A stretch of 47,156 nucleotides of DNA, taken from assembly GCA_021813405.1 (NCBI GenBank), contig JAKAKS010000045.1:1-47156 (forward strand), read 5' to 3'. The notes under the pieces were generated by a model, which saw only the letters and a list, made by a program, of their open reading frames with translations, did no database searches and was not told where the DNA came from. The stretch comes from Nitrospirota bacterium (lineage in GTDB: Bacteria; Nitrospirota; Thermodesulfovibrionia; Thermodesulfovibrionales; JdFR-88). The position numbers and the translations under genes are program-made. This document shows positions 25,801 to 34,800 of the stretch, piece after piece; within the stretch, counting starts at the first letter, position 1; each line of letters begins with the position of its first letter.

Positions 25801-27888
25801 AGATGCCATGCGAATGCTGATTCCCGCGTCCTTCATGGTTTTATCGTAAAGAGTTTTAATGTTATCCAGATATACAAGCAGGCCGTTTTTAACCAGGTAG
25901 CTGTATTTTGCGGCAGCCTCATTCGAGCCTGCTTCGGAAAGCATTACGTATTCAAGCACATGGGCCATGTCCGCCATCTTGGTGCCGGAAAAGTTCTGCT
26001 CCGTCCACCTGAGAAACAGCAACGGGTTCCCGTTCTGCTTCCTGGCCAGCACGTTTATGAAATATGGCAGGAAATTCTCCGGGTCCACAAGCCTGAGCGC
26101 ATCTTTCCCGAGTGCCGCATCCTCAGGCCCCGGATTTTTTAATGAAAGGTCCGTCAGAAGAGAAAATCCGTATAAATTTTTTATCTCGTTGGAAAGAAAA
26201 ATCCCGTTTGGCGCGGATGCCGACCTTTCAAAATTCAATTTCCTTGTATTTTTAATTATAAAATCATCCAGTTTCTTAACCGGGGGATTGCCATTGAACA
26301 CTGCCATATAAGAGAGCGGGCCATATTTCTCAATCCGGTACCTTCCCTTAAACTGATTCAGTAAAGCATTGCCAATAGGAACGAAAAATTTGCCCTCGCC
26401 GGCCTTATCATCCAATGCTGCCCGCTTGACAACCAAATTGTTCCCCTCCTGCTTGACGAAGCTGAAAATATCTCCATTCAGGCAAAGAATGGACGAGCCT
26501 CTCGCGCTGTACCTGTCTGCGCGGGGGTCTTTTGTAAATGCCAGGATGTCTTCCCTGTACCTTTCAACCCACTGAATATAATAATCTCCGAATGCCGGAT
26601 TATCGCCGTAAAGTATGTATACGCTTTCCGGAGGCATTACACTCAGGCTGTCCCTGGCCCTGTCATAGGCCAGGTAATTCCCAGAGGCCGAATGGCGCAG
26701 GTCGGAAGGAATATAAAACACCGGCACAATCAGAAGCACGCCTGCGGCACTGACCGTTCTCAACCCGCTTTTTTTCAGAAAAAAATACAGTCTGCTTGCC
26801 TGCATGGCAAATATTACGCACAGTATATAAAGCAGCGGCACATAATAGCGGCGCACTTCCTCTATGTTTTTTTCAGACTGGATTGTGCCGGTCAGTGTCA
26901 TCCTGGGCAGAATAAAAATCCACGGCGCCACGGCAAGAAGAAGATAACGGTCCTGCTTGTTTTTAATAAAAAACAGGAGAGCTGCAACAGTCAAAAGAAC
27001 CCCGGCCGCAACCGGGCCGTAATTAGCCGTTATTACATATTTAACCAGATTCCAAAATCCCTGCCACCACATGGAAAGTCCGGCCGCACCGCCGCCCCCT
27101 ATGTATTGCAGAGATTGAAGGCTGCTTGTAGAGTACGTTTCCCTCAGAAAAATAAAAGGGAGCCGGGCAAACGTGTCGGCAATGCTGAAAATGAAGCCGG
27201 AATCCTTCAAAACAATGCTCCTCAGCACAATATGCAGATTTATGAAGGAGCCGGCCACAAGAAATATAACGGAGTATAGGATAATGGCTGGTTTTTTAAA
27301 AATCAGCTTGAGCGCCGGATAAGCTACCGGAAGCAGCAACAAAGCCAATGTGTGGTGATTGCCGGTCCCAAGCCCGAACAAAAAAGCTGCTGCATAGACA
27401 TACCTGGCATCCTCTTTCTCCAGGGCCTGCAAACCCAGCCAGAGGACAAGCAGACAAAAGGCAGAGTTTAGCGTGAACACCTCCGCCTTGAGAGACTCGG
27501 AAAAGGTCAGGGGCAGAAGCGCCGAAAGAAAAGCGGCTGAAAGGGCCAGCGCCTTGCTTACGCCAAGCCTGCGGGAAAGCCAGAATACAAACATAAAGGC
27601 TGCGCAGGCTGGGACTGCATCTGCCAGGTTCGTCCTGTATGCTATGGAACCCGCGGGCAGGAATGTAAAGAGCTTGCCTATGGTTATAAGCAGCGGATAC
27701 CCCGGCGGGAAGGCGGTAGACAGATAATAGCTTGCCGCCGTAAATATGGCGCTGTCCGCCGCGTAAATAATGGGAGCAAGATTTACAAGGAGAAACCAAA
27801 GCAATATAAGCGCCCCGCCACCGGCAATAAACAGATCGCTTTTAAAAATGCCTTTAATACGGACGGCGCGGGTTTCTACTGTGGCCAA
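25783..27888 (-). CDS. DUF2723-family membrane protein
   Basis: A 701-aa protein with about 11 TM helices and a soluble C-terminal part of ~250 residues. The DUF2723 signature is present in the first loop: DSAIFTAASYYLSTAFPPGYPL, where D-x-x-x-F and the PPGYPL block match the family. GNHHTLALLL is a second family block. DUF2723 belongs to the GT-C superfamily and resembles protein O-mannosyltransferases. It is the last gene of an operon with two pilin-like genes and overlaps the second by 13 bp, so its acceptor could be a pilin (inference). Confidence 0.85.
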   Translation of the reverse strand: MATVETRAVRIKGIFKSDLFIAGGGALILLWFLLVNLAPIIYAADSAIFTAASYYLSTAFPPGYPLLITIGKLFTFLPAGSIAYRTNLADAVPACAAFMFVFWLSRRLGVSKALALSAAFLSALLPLTFSESLKAEVFTLNSAFCLLVLWLGLQALEKEDARYVYAAAFLFGLGTGNHHTLALLLLPVAYPALKLIFKKPAIILYSVIFLVAGSFINLHIVLRSIVLKDSGFIFSIADTFARLPFIFLRETYSTSSLQSLQYIGGGGAAGLSMWWQGFWNLVKYVITANYGPVAAGVLLTVAALLFFIKNKQDRYLLLAVAPWIFILPRMTLTGTIQSEKNIEEVRRYYVPLLYILCVIFAMQASRLYFFLKKSGLRTVSAAGVLLIVPVFYIPSDLRHSASGNYLAYDRARDSLSVMPPESVYILYGDNPAFGDYYIQWVERYREDILAFTKDPRADRYSARGSSILCLNGDIFSFVKQEGNNLVVKRAALDDKAGEGKFFVPIGNALLNQFKGRYRIEKYGPLSYMAVFNGNPPVKKLDDFIIKNTRKLNFERSASAPNGIFLSNEIKNLYGFSLLTDLSLKNPGPEDAALGKDALRLVDPENFLPYFINVLARKQNGNPLLFLRWTEQNFSGTKMADMAHVLEYVMLSEAGSNEAAAKYSYLVKNGLLVYLDNIKTLYDKTMKDAGISIRMASSSGRT

Positions 27889-28337
27889 GGATTGAAAGGA
27901 GTTCCGTTCTTGAATCCGGTATTGTCCAAAGTGAAAGTAGCGTCCCCAGAAACAGGCCCCCTCACAGGGAATGCAGATGCAATATAAACGTTGGTGGATG
28001 GCACCACAAGCTCATAATTGTAATTATTTAACGTGCCTCCGGCTGCCTTTTGCGGGGTAAAACATGTAAGCCAGTTTAATCCATTTGTTACAACGCCGCC
28101 GCTGGTCTCGGTCCAGTCATATGTTTGCGGCGGATTAGTACCTGCGGGCAGATACTGGTTGCTCTCAGAGAAATACTCCTCCAGGCAAAGCGAAAGCCCC
28201 TGCAGGTTTGAGGCGGCCTCCTGCCTGGCCGCGCTCTTTTCGTAACCGCGATACATGGGGATGGCTATGGCCGCAAGAATGCCCATGATTGCTGCCGCTA
28301 CAAGTAATTCTATGAGAGTAAACCCTTTTTTATCCAT
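27876..28337 (-). CDS. Type IV pilin-like protein, PilE/minor-pilin type
   Basis: A 153-aa prepilin. I chose the ATG at 28337 because it gives the short leader MDKKG followed by [22 protein letters not shown], with cleavage before Phe and Glu5 in place. The frame upstream to 28388 runs through a terminator hairpin and lacks an ATG. The C-terminal region with two cysteines (LSLCLEEYFSESNQYLP and LTCFTPQKA), FTLDNTGFKNG and NPWPQ is typical for PilE/COG4968 pilins. It sits between the major pilin gene and the DUF2723 gene. Partial read-through from the pilin promoter past the 28377-28398 hairpin would give lower expression, as expected for a minor pilin. Confidence 0.88.
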   Translation of the reverse strand: MDKKGFTLIELLVAAAIMGILAAIAIPMYRGYEKSAARQEAASNLQGLSLCLEEYFSESNQYLPAGTNPPQTYDWTETSGGVVTNGLNWLTCFTPQKAAGGTLNNYNYELVVPSTNVYIASAFPVRGPVSGDATFTLDNTGFKNGTPFNPWPQ

Positions 28338-28376
28338 TTCTAAATATAAAACATACACTCGTTTAAAATAAAGAGA

Positions 28377-28398
28377 GGGCAGGGGCAAACCCCTGCCC
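28377..28398 (-). terminator. Terminator/attenuator hairpin between the two pilin genes
   Basis: An 18-bp inverted repeat (GGGCAGGGG and CCCCTGCCC around a 4-nt loop). On the minus strand it is followed by TCTCTTTATTTT. It lies 18 bp after the stop of the major pilin gene and before the minor pilin gene. This arrangement would lower expression of the downstream pair relative to the major pilin. Confidence 0.7.
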
Positions 28399-28415
28399 TT
28401 CCGGAAAAAACAGAA

Positions 28416-28928
28416 CTAAACGCTTGCGCAGTCCAGCGATATGGATTCCAGCGCGGCAGAGGTCCCGTCGCTTTCCACGCCTATTTCTATTATGCTGCCA
28501 GCGCCAGGGGGATTGGTGGCGCAAGCCCCTTTTATGTCGTCAGCCCCGATGCCACCATTGGCAGTGTCGATGATGTAGACTTCTCCCTTGTTGTAACCAC
28601 CAACAGTAGCAGGGACAGCGGTAGTTGCCGTAAAGGCCGGACTTGTGGAATCCCACGGGTCCCTCTTTATGCCGTTGGGGGCCAGACTGTTAACGGCCGA
28701 CTGGGTAACGTCGGCAGAATCATATGAGTATTTCGACATCTCGGCCTGGATATACCTTGTTGCCGCGTCGAAGTTCTCCTGCACCGCCTTGTTCTTTGCG
28801 TTTTTCTGGTAGCCCATGTAGGCCGGTATGGCGATGGCGGCCAATATACCAATGATCGCCACGACAACCAGCAGTTCGATAAGCGTGAAGCCCTTCCTGT
28901 TCCTTGCGCGTCCTAATGTCTTTAACAT
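28416..28928 (-). CDS. pilA: Major type IV pilin (PilA-like)
   Basis: A 170-aa prepilin with a 13-residue basic leader ending in Gly ([13 protein letters not shown]), then [24 protein letters not shown] with Glu5, the classic class III signal. The globular part includes two cysteines (GACATNP and LDCASV) that could form the D-region disulfide. GGAAGGAGG lies 7 bp before the ATG, a very strong ribosome binding site. A sigma-54 promoter at 28991-29008 and a dyad at 29059-29075 lie upstream. The hairpin after the stop and the strong expression signals point to the major subunit. Confidence 0.92.
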   Translation of the reverse strand: MLKTLGRARNRKGFTLIELLVVVAIIGILAAIAIPAYMGYQKNAKNKAVQENFDAATRYIQAEMSKYSYDSADVTQSAVNSLAPNGIKRDPWDSTSPAFTATTAVPATVGGYNKGEVYIIDTANGGIGADDIKGACATNPPGAGSIIEIGVESDGTSAALESISLDCASV

Positions 28929-28990
28929 CTTTCTTCCTCCTTCCCTTTTTATAAGGGGTTATGGTTCGTCCAAAAATGACGTTTTTTACA

Positions 28991-29008
28991 ATGCAGTTTT
29001 GATGCCAA
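28991..29008 (-). promoter_or_regulatory. Sigma-54 promoter of the major pilin gene
   Basis: On the minus strand TTGGCATCAAAACTGCAT carries GG and GC separated by exactly 10 bp, matching the -24/-12 consensus TGGCAC-N5-TTGCW in most positions. The start site would be near 28981, giving a ~50-nt leader that contains the strong Shine-Dalgarno. Sigma-54 control of pilA is well known (PilS/PilR). Confidence 0.78.
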
Positions 29009-29058
29009 AAATAAAACCTTAATTTTCAAATAGTTACGAATATGATAAATGCCCCTTA

Positions 29059-29075
29059 TTGACAAAAAATGTCAA
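29059..29075. promoter_or_regulatory. Upstream dyad, likely activator site for pilA
   Basis: A perfect inverted repeat TTGACA-AAAAA-TGTCAA, centred about 86 bp upstream of the predicted pilA start, the usual distance for a sigma-54 enhancer. TGTC-type half-sites are reported for PilR. The 18-bp core TGACAAAAAATGTCAACC (29060-29077) recurs exactly at 31771-31788. Confidence 0.6.
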
Positions 29076-29197
29076 CCAGCGTCTGCTTTCCGGCTAGTTC
29101 TGTTCCATGGCTTCAAGGGAATCGTGATCTGCATTACATTCAGAATATCCCGATGTGGATTGGCGGAAAAAAGGGCATATGGATTAAAATCAATTTG

Positions 29198-31138
29198 ATG
29201 TATTTAAGCTATAAAAACCGCACTGCCTTTGCAATCTTGATACTGGCAACTGCTTCCTTTGTCCTCTATTGCAATACCCTTCAAAATGGGTTTGTCTGGG
29301 ACGATATTGGTGTAATCAAGTCAAATGTATGGATAAGAAACGTGAAATTCATACCTGAGATACTCACTCAGAACGCCTGGGGATTCATGAATATGGAATC
29401 CAGTTATTACAGGCCGGTTATTCACCTGGCCTACATGCTCGTTTATCACATTTTTGGCCCGGGGCCCTGGGGATTTCACCTGCTTAATATTATTTTCAAT
29501 GCCATAAGCACAGTACTGGTATTTCTTTTGGCCATGGAGATTGTTGAATTGTCCGGAGCCACTGATTCCCGGGTTTTTGGAATTGCATTTCTTTCCGCAC
29601 TGCTCTTTGCAGCCGACCCTATTCATACGGAGGCGGTTGCATTTGCGGCGGCTTTCACGGAATTGTCTTATACGCTTTTTTATCTGGTTTCATTATATTT
29701 TTTCGTGTTGTGGCGAAAAGGGAAACTGAAGGAAGGCATTTACCTTTCCTGTCTCTTTTTTGTGCTCTCGTTCTTGAGTAAAGAGACTGCGCTTACGCTG
29801 CCCCTGGCCATTGCGGCTTTCGATATCGCCTTCCCCGGTGTGGCCCGCCTGCATGAGACCCGCGGGAAATTGCACAGGGTAAAGGTTTACCTTCCATATT
29901 TTGTCTTGTCAGCAGTCTATTTTGCAATCAGATTAAAGGTGATCGGGCGCGTTGCCAATTCTACGCTCGGCCTCCACCTGACTGCATTTCAGTTATTTCT
30001 AAACGCGATTGTAAACTTTGGCATGTACCTGGGCCAGCTTGTTTACCCTTTCAATCTAAACGCCTATCACGTGTTCCACCCCGTTCATTCGGTGTTTGAG
30101 TGGAGAAGCATCTTTTCACTGGCCGCCTTGCTCTTATTTACTGCCTTAATATTTTTATCGTACAAAAAGAACAGGCTTGTTTTTTTCGGCCTTCTTATAA
30201 TAATCATTCCACTTTTACCGGCTTTTTATCTGCCCGTCTTCCAGCCTGGCAGTACTTATGCCGAGCGGTATCTCTATCTTTCGTCCGCCGGTTTTTCCTT
30301 GAGTGCAGCATATTTCATTTGTACCGTCGATGGCGCAAAGACAAGGGTTGCCGCCCTGGCGTTTGCCGCATTGATTTTGATTGCATATTCTAAAGCAACG
30401 GTTTACAGGAACGCCGTTTGGAAAGATGAGGCCAGCCTTTGGACAGATACCGTTAATAAATCACCTAATGGGTGGGTGCCTCATTACCAGCTAGGCATTG
30501 TGCTGAAATCGAAAGGCGAGTACGTCTTGGCCGCCAATCATTTCAGTGATGCCATGAAACTGGCGCCCAATGCTCCAGGTCCTGTTATTAATTTAGGTTA
30601 CGCCCTGATAGCGATGGGAAAGGTAGACGAAGCTGAAAAAAGGTTTAAAGAGGCCATCAGGATGATGCCGCTTTACAGTGACGCACACCTTGGATTAGGG
30701 GCGGCATATGCCATGAAGGGCGATGACCTTGATGCTAAACAGGAGTTTATAGTGGGCATAGGGCTGAACCCTACGGCATGGCAGGGCCATTGCGCTCTGG
30801 GACTGTTGTATTATCAAGAAGATCAGTTTATTCAAGCTTTGCAGGAATTCAGCAGAGCCCTGTACATAGATCCATATTCCGGGGGGCTGCATAGAAATAT
30901 CGGGCTTGTATATGTTGGTCAGGGCTCTTTGGATAAGGCAATCGTACAGTTTAAGACCGCTATCAGGTTGAACCCCGCCGATCCGGAAAATTTCATCTGC
31001 CTGGGCAATGCATACCAGAAAAAAGGGCTGCGGAACCAGGCGGAAGAGAGTTACCAGGCAGCCCTGAAAATAGACCCCAAAAACAGTGAAGCTCAGGAAG
31101 GTTTAAAGGCGCTTGCGGCTACCACTCCCCGGTATTAA
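29198..31138 (+). CDS. TMTC-like membrane protein with C-terminal TPRs
   Basis: The frame is open from 29069, but family similarity begins only at NRTAFAILILATASF, so the ATG at 29198 is my preferred start (29153 is possible); neither has a strong ribosome binding site. The N-terminal ~400 residues form about ten TM helices with the family motifs NGFVWDD (an acidic first loop), SSYYRPV, FAADPIHTEAVAFAA and LSFLSKETALTLP. The C-terminal ~230 residues are six or so TPR units (for example VPHYQLGIVLKSKGEY, AHLGLGAAYAMKGD, GLHRNIGLVYVGQGS, NFICLGNAYQKKG). Similar architecture is seen in TMTC O-mannosyltransferases. It lies between pilin genes and converges on the third one with a 20-bp overlap. 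Confidence 0.85.
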   Translation: MYLSYKNRTAFAILILATASFVLYCNTLQNGFVWDDIGVIKSNVWIRNVKFIPEILTQNAWGFMNMESSYYRPVIHLAYMLVYHIFGPGPWGFHLLNIIFNAISTVLVFLLAMEIVELSGATDSRVFGIAFLSALLFAADPIHTEAVAFAAAFTELSYTLFYLVSLYFFVLWRKGKLKEGIYLSCLFFVLSFLSKETALTLPLAIAAFDIAFPGVARLHETRGKLHRVKVYLPYFVLSAVYFAIRLKVIGRVANSTLGLHLTAFQLFLNAIVNFGMYLGQLVYPFNLNAYHVFHPVHSVFEWRSIFSLAALLLFTALIFLSYKKNRLVFFGLLIIIIPLLPAFYLPVFQPGSTYAERYLYLSSAGFSLSAAYFICTVDGAKTRVAALAFAALILIAYSKATVYRNAVWKDEASLWTDTVNKSPNGWVPHYQLGIVLKSKGEYVLAANHFSDAMKLAPNAPGPVINLGYALIAMGKVDEAEKRFKEAIRMMPLYSDAHLGLGAAYAMKGDDLDAKQEFIVGIGLNPTAWQGHCALGLLYYQEDQFIQALQEFSRALYIDPYSGGLHRNIGLVYVGQGSLDKAIVQFKTAIRLNPADPENFICLGNAYQKKGLRNQAEESYQAALKIDPKNSEAQEGLKALAATTPRY

Positions 31139-31586
31139 TAATATCTGTTTCGTTTACAGCCGTAGTGCCGTCGCTATTGGCCGAGATTGTAATGTTGGCG
31201 CCGCTGGCGCATGCAACGCTTATATTGTCCGGTGATATCAGGACTTGCCCAGACCCAACTGGGCCGTTGTTTGTAAAGGCAGGCAGTGTAGAATTCCATG
31301 GGCTCCTTTTGTCCATGCCGCCGGTCAGGGAAGCCAGCGCAGACGTTGTCACATCCTGCGGGGAAATGCTGTACATGTTTATTTCCCCCTGCACAAACCT
31401 GACGGCGGCATCAAAGTTCTCCGCGGCGCCTTTTTCTTTCGCGTTCCTCTGATAGCCCAGATAGGCAGGAACGGCAATAGCGGCCAATATTCCTAAAATT
31501 GCCGCAGCAACAAGCAATTCGATAAGTGTAAAACCTTTTTGCCTGTATTTTGCCAGGGGGATTCCGGCTTTGCTCTTGTAACTCAT
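31119..31586 (-). CDS. Type IV pilin-like protein, third pilin gene
   Basis: A 155-aa prepilin with leader MSYKSKAGIPLAKYRQKG and mature start [50 protein letters not shown], which closely follows the major pilin at 28416-28928 (shared NAK, ENFDAA and [16 protein letters not shown] blocks). It is probably a paralogous or alternative major pilin. The globular region has one cysteine (VACASG). The ATG at 31586 has no Shine-Dalgarno, and a TATAAT box lies 8 nt upstream, suggesting a leaderless or mis-assigned start. It ends 20 bp inside the convergent TMTC-like gene. Confidence 0.88.
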   Translation of the reverse strand: MSYKSKAGIPLAKYRQKGFTLIELLVAAAILGILAAIAVPAYLGYQRNAKEKGAAENFDAAVRFVQGEINMYSISPQDVTTSALASLTGGMDKRSPWNSTLPAFTNNGPVGSGQVLISPDNISVACASGANITISANSDGTTAVNETDIINTGEW

Positions 31587-31594
31587 CCGGGGGT

Positions 31595-31600
31595 ATTATA
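31595..31600 (-). promoter_or_regulatory. TATAAT box next to the third pilin gene
   Basis: An exact TATAAT on the minus strand, 8 nt before the ATG at 31586. The -35 region is weak (ATTTAT, 17 bp away). The overlapping sequence GG-CCCGGAAATT-GC also has sigma-54 spacing, but that would place the start inside the gene. Confidence 0.4.
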
Positions 31601-31770
31601 CGCAATTTCCGGGCCGGATAAATGATAAACTGAAATTCAGAGGCCGGGTTTGGCTAAAAAACGGGTTAACTTATTAATTCCACAAGAAATAACTATTGCC
31701 GTCACGTTTTCCGTCCCGTTTACAAAAACTTGAAACCCCATTATGTGATGGCTGACACAAGTCCGCCAAG

Positions 31771-31788
31771 TGACAAAAAATGTCAACC
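31771..31788. promoter_or_regulatory. Second copy of the pilin dyad
   Basis: TGACAAAAAATGTCAACC is identical to 29060-29077. It lies about 190 bp upstream of the third pilin gene (minus strand) and 70 bp upstream of the activase gene (plus strand). Orientation is the same relative to both pilin genes, which favours a pilin activator site. Confidence 0.5.
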
Positions 31789-31857
31789 CCGTCCCGCTTT
31801 CTATTTGTGGTATCTTTTTAGAGGGCGTTTTCAATCAGGCTGTATTGGAGGGTTCTT

Positions 31858-34800
31858 TTGTTTTTTGCGGGGATTGATGCCGGTTCCGTTAGCGTAAAAC
31901 TGGCCATATTAAACGAAAAAGGCGAAAAGGTCTGGGGGGGCTTTTTAAGGCACAAGGGGCATCCGTTGAAGGCCGCCCTGGAATTGCTGAAGGCCAAGGG
32001 CCCCGGAAACATAACTTTCGAAGAGACATCTTTCGCCATAACCGGTTCCGCCGGAAGGCTGCTTGCCTCCGTCTTCGGCCTTGTTCCGCTTAATGAAGCA
32101 GTGGCCCAGGCAGCTTCCACCCGCAAACTTTTTCCGGACATCAAAAATATAATCGAGCTTGGCGGCGAAGACTCAAAGCTGATAATCCAGGGGGAAAACG
32201 GGATAGAGGATTTTTCCATGAACTCGGTCTGTGCTGCGGGCACGGGGTCTTTTTTGGACCAGCAGGCCGAGAGGCTGAAGCTGAGCATAGAAGAATTTTC
32301 AGAGATGGCGCTTAAATCTGCAAACCCGGCAAGGATTGCGGGAAGGTGCAGCGTTTTTGCCAAGTCCGACATGATCCACCTCCAGCAGATTGCCACCCCC
32401 GTGGAGGACATCGTATCGGGCCTCTGTTTTGCCGTGGCCAGGAATTTCAAGGGCGCGATCATGCGCGGACGCTCGCTTAAGGGGCGGGTCTCTTTCCAGG
32501 GCGGCGTGGCGGCCAATAATGGAATGGCCCGGGCATTTAAGGAAACCCTTGGCCTGGACGATCTGTTCATACCGCCTGATTTCGTGCTGATGGGCGCAAT
32601 AGGGGCCGCGCTAAAGACGATGGAAAACCCTCAGGATGCAAGCTTGCGTATTGACCCTGCGCTGTTGGAGCAATACCTTGAACGCGGACAATCCAGCCGC
32701 GGCGGCCACAAGCCGCTTCTGGCAGAAGGCGACAGGTTCAGGCAGCGGCATATGAAGGCTCACAGCGCCGTCAGCTCCATGGATGAAAAAAAAGGCAGTT
32801 CCCCCTTCAAGGCCTGGCTTGGCGTGGACATAGGCTCCATCAGTACCAATGTGGTGCTTTTAGATGATAACGGCCGCTTGCTGGCCAAACGATACCTGAT
32901 GACCGCCGGAAGGCCGCTTGAGGCCGTAAGGCAGGGGCTCAGGGAAATTTACGATGAGCTGGGCGGCAACATCCAAATAGCCGGGGTTGGCACCACGGGT
33001 TCCGGCCGGTACATGATAGCCGACTACATCGGGGCAGACGTAGTAAAAAACGAGATTACCGCGCAGGCAACAGCCGCGGCCTTCATAGACCCGGAAGTGG
33101 ACACCATCTTCGAGATAGGCGGGCAGGACTCCAAATACATATCGCTTAAAGACGGCGTGATAGTGGATTTCGAGATGAACAAGGCGTGCGCCGCCGGCAC
33201 CGGCTCCTTCCTGGAAGAGCAGGCCGAAAAGCTGGACATCTCCATAAAAGGCGAGTTTGCAGACCTGGCGTTTTCCTGCCAGAGCCCGCTGCGGCTAGGC
33301 GAGAGGTGCACGGTGTTCATGGAGAATTCCCTTATGGCAGGCCTTGGCAAAGGCGCCAAACGGCAGGACGTGCTTGCCGGGCTGGCCTACTCCATAGTCC
33401 AGAACTATATAAACCGCGTTGTGGCCGGGAAACCCGTGGGCAAAAAAATTTTCTTCCAGGGCGGCGTTGCGTTTAACAAATCGGTGGTGGCGGCTTTCGA
33501 GAAATACCTGGGGGTGGAAGTAACCGTGCCGCCCAACCATGACGTAACCGGCGCAATAGGCATGGCCCTCCTGGCAAAGGAAAATGCCACGCCGCTATCA
33601 ATAACAAAGAGTGCCTTTAAGGGCTTCAGGGAAATAGAGGCAAGTTCTTATAACGTGTCCTCTTTTAAATGCCAGGGGTGCTCCAACGTATGCGAGATAA
33701 ACCGGGTAAACGTTAAAGGCGAAAAAACGCCGCTTCATTATGGCGGAAGGTGCGAGAAATACGACATAAAACGCAAGCCGGCCGGGATACGCAACTATTT
33801 CAGGCTCCGTGAGGAGCTGCTCTGGAAACATCAGCTCTCGCTGAAACCGCTGTCCGGAAGGCCGGTTATAGGCATCCCGTACATATTTTTCTTTGAGGAC
33901 CAGCTGCCCTTCTGGGGCGCGCTTTTTCACGAATGCGGCTTCAACGTGGCGGTATCGCCAAAGACCACGCGGGAGATAGCAAGCCTTGGGCTGGAGAGCG
34001 TGCTTTCAGAGGCGTGTTTCCCGGTAAAGGTGGCGCACGGGCATATAAGATACCTTATTGAAAAAGGCGTGGATTCCGTGTTTGTCCCAAGCTTCATAAA
34101 CCTGAACACGGCTGATGAGGAATACCCGTCCGGCCAGGCATGCCCGATGACACAGACCATCCCCTACGTGGCAAAGGCGGCCCTGAAAGGCCTGAAATCC
34201 TTCAGCCCGCCTGTAAGCATGTCCATGGACAACCGCAGCCTGGCAAAAACATTAAGCCCGCATCTCGAAGCGTTAGGCGGCGCAAGGCAACTTTCGCAGG
34301 CAATAAACAGGGCGCGCGCAATACAGACGGAATTCCTCGCCTCCATAAAAGAAGAAGGGGCAAAATTTCTTGCAGACATTTCCTCCGGCAATGAAAGCGA
34401 AAAGGCCGTTGTCATCCTGGGCAGGGCCTACAACGCATACGACAAGGGGATGAACCTTGAGATACCTGAAAAACTGTCCACCCTTGGAGTGCGTTCCATA
34501 CCGATGGACTTTTTGCCGCTTGCGGACGTGCAAATCCGGCAGGACTATCCCCAGATGTACTGGCGCAGCGGCCAGCAGATACTGAAAGCGGCCAGGTTCA
34601 TCTGCAAACACCCAAACCTTTATCCAATCTTTTTAGGCAATTTCTCCTGCGGGCCGGACTCTTTTTTGCTCAAGCACCTCAAAAAGGAATTTTCCTGCGC
34701 CGGAAAACCTGTGCTGCATATAGAAATTGACGAACACAGCGCGGATGCAGGGGCCATTACCCGTTGTGAGGCCTTTTTAGACAGCATAGGCAAAATGGCC

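Noticed and set aside
29069-29197. N-terminal extension of the TMTC-like protein to ATG 29069
   Set aside because: The extension overlaps the pilin dyad, has no ribosome binding site, and shows no family similarity before NRTAFAIL.
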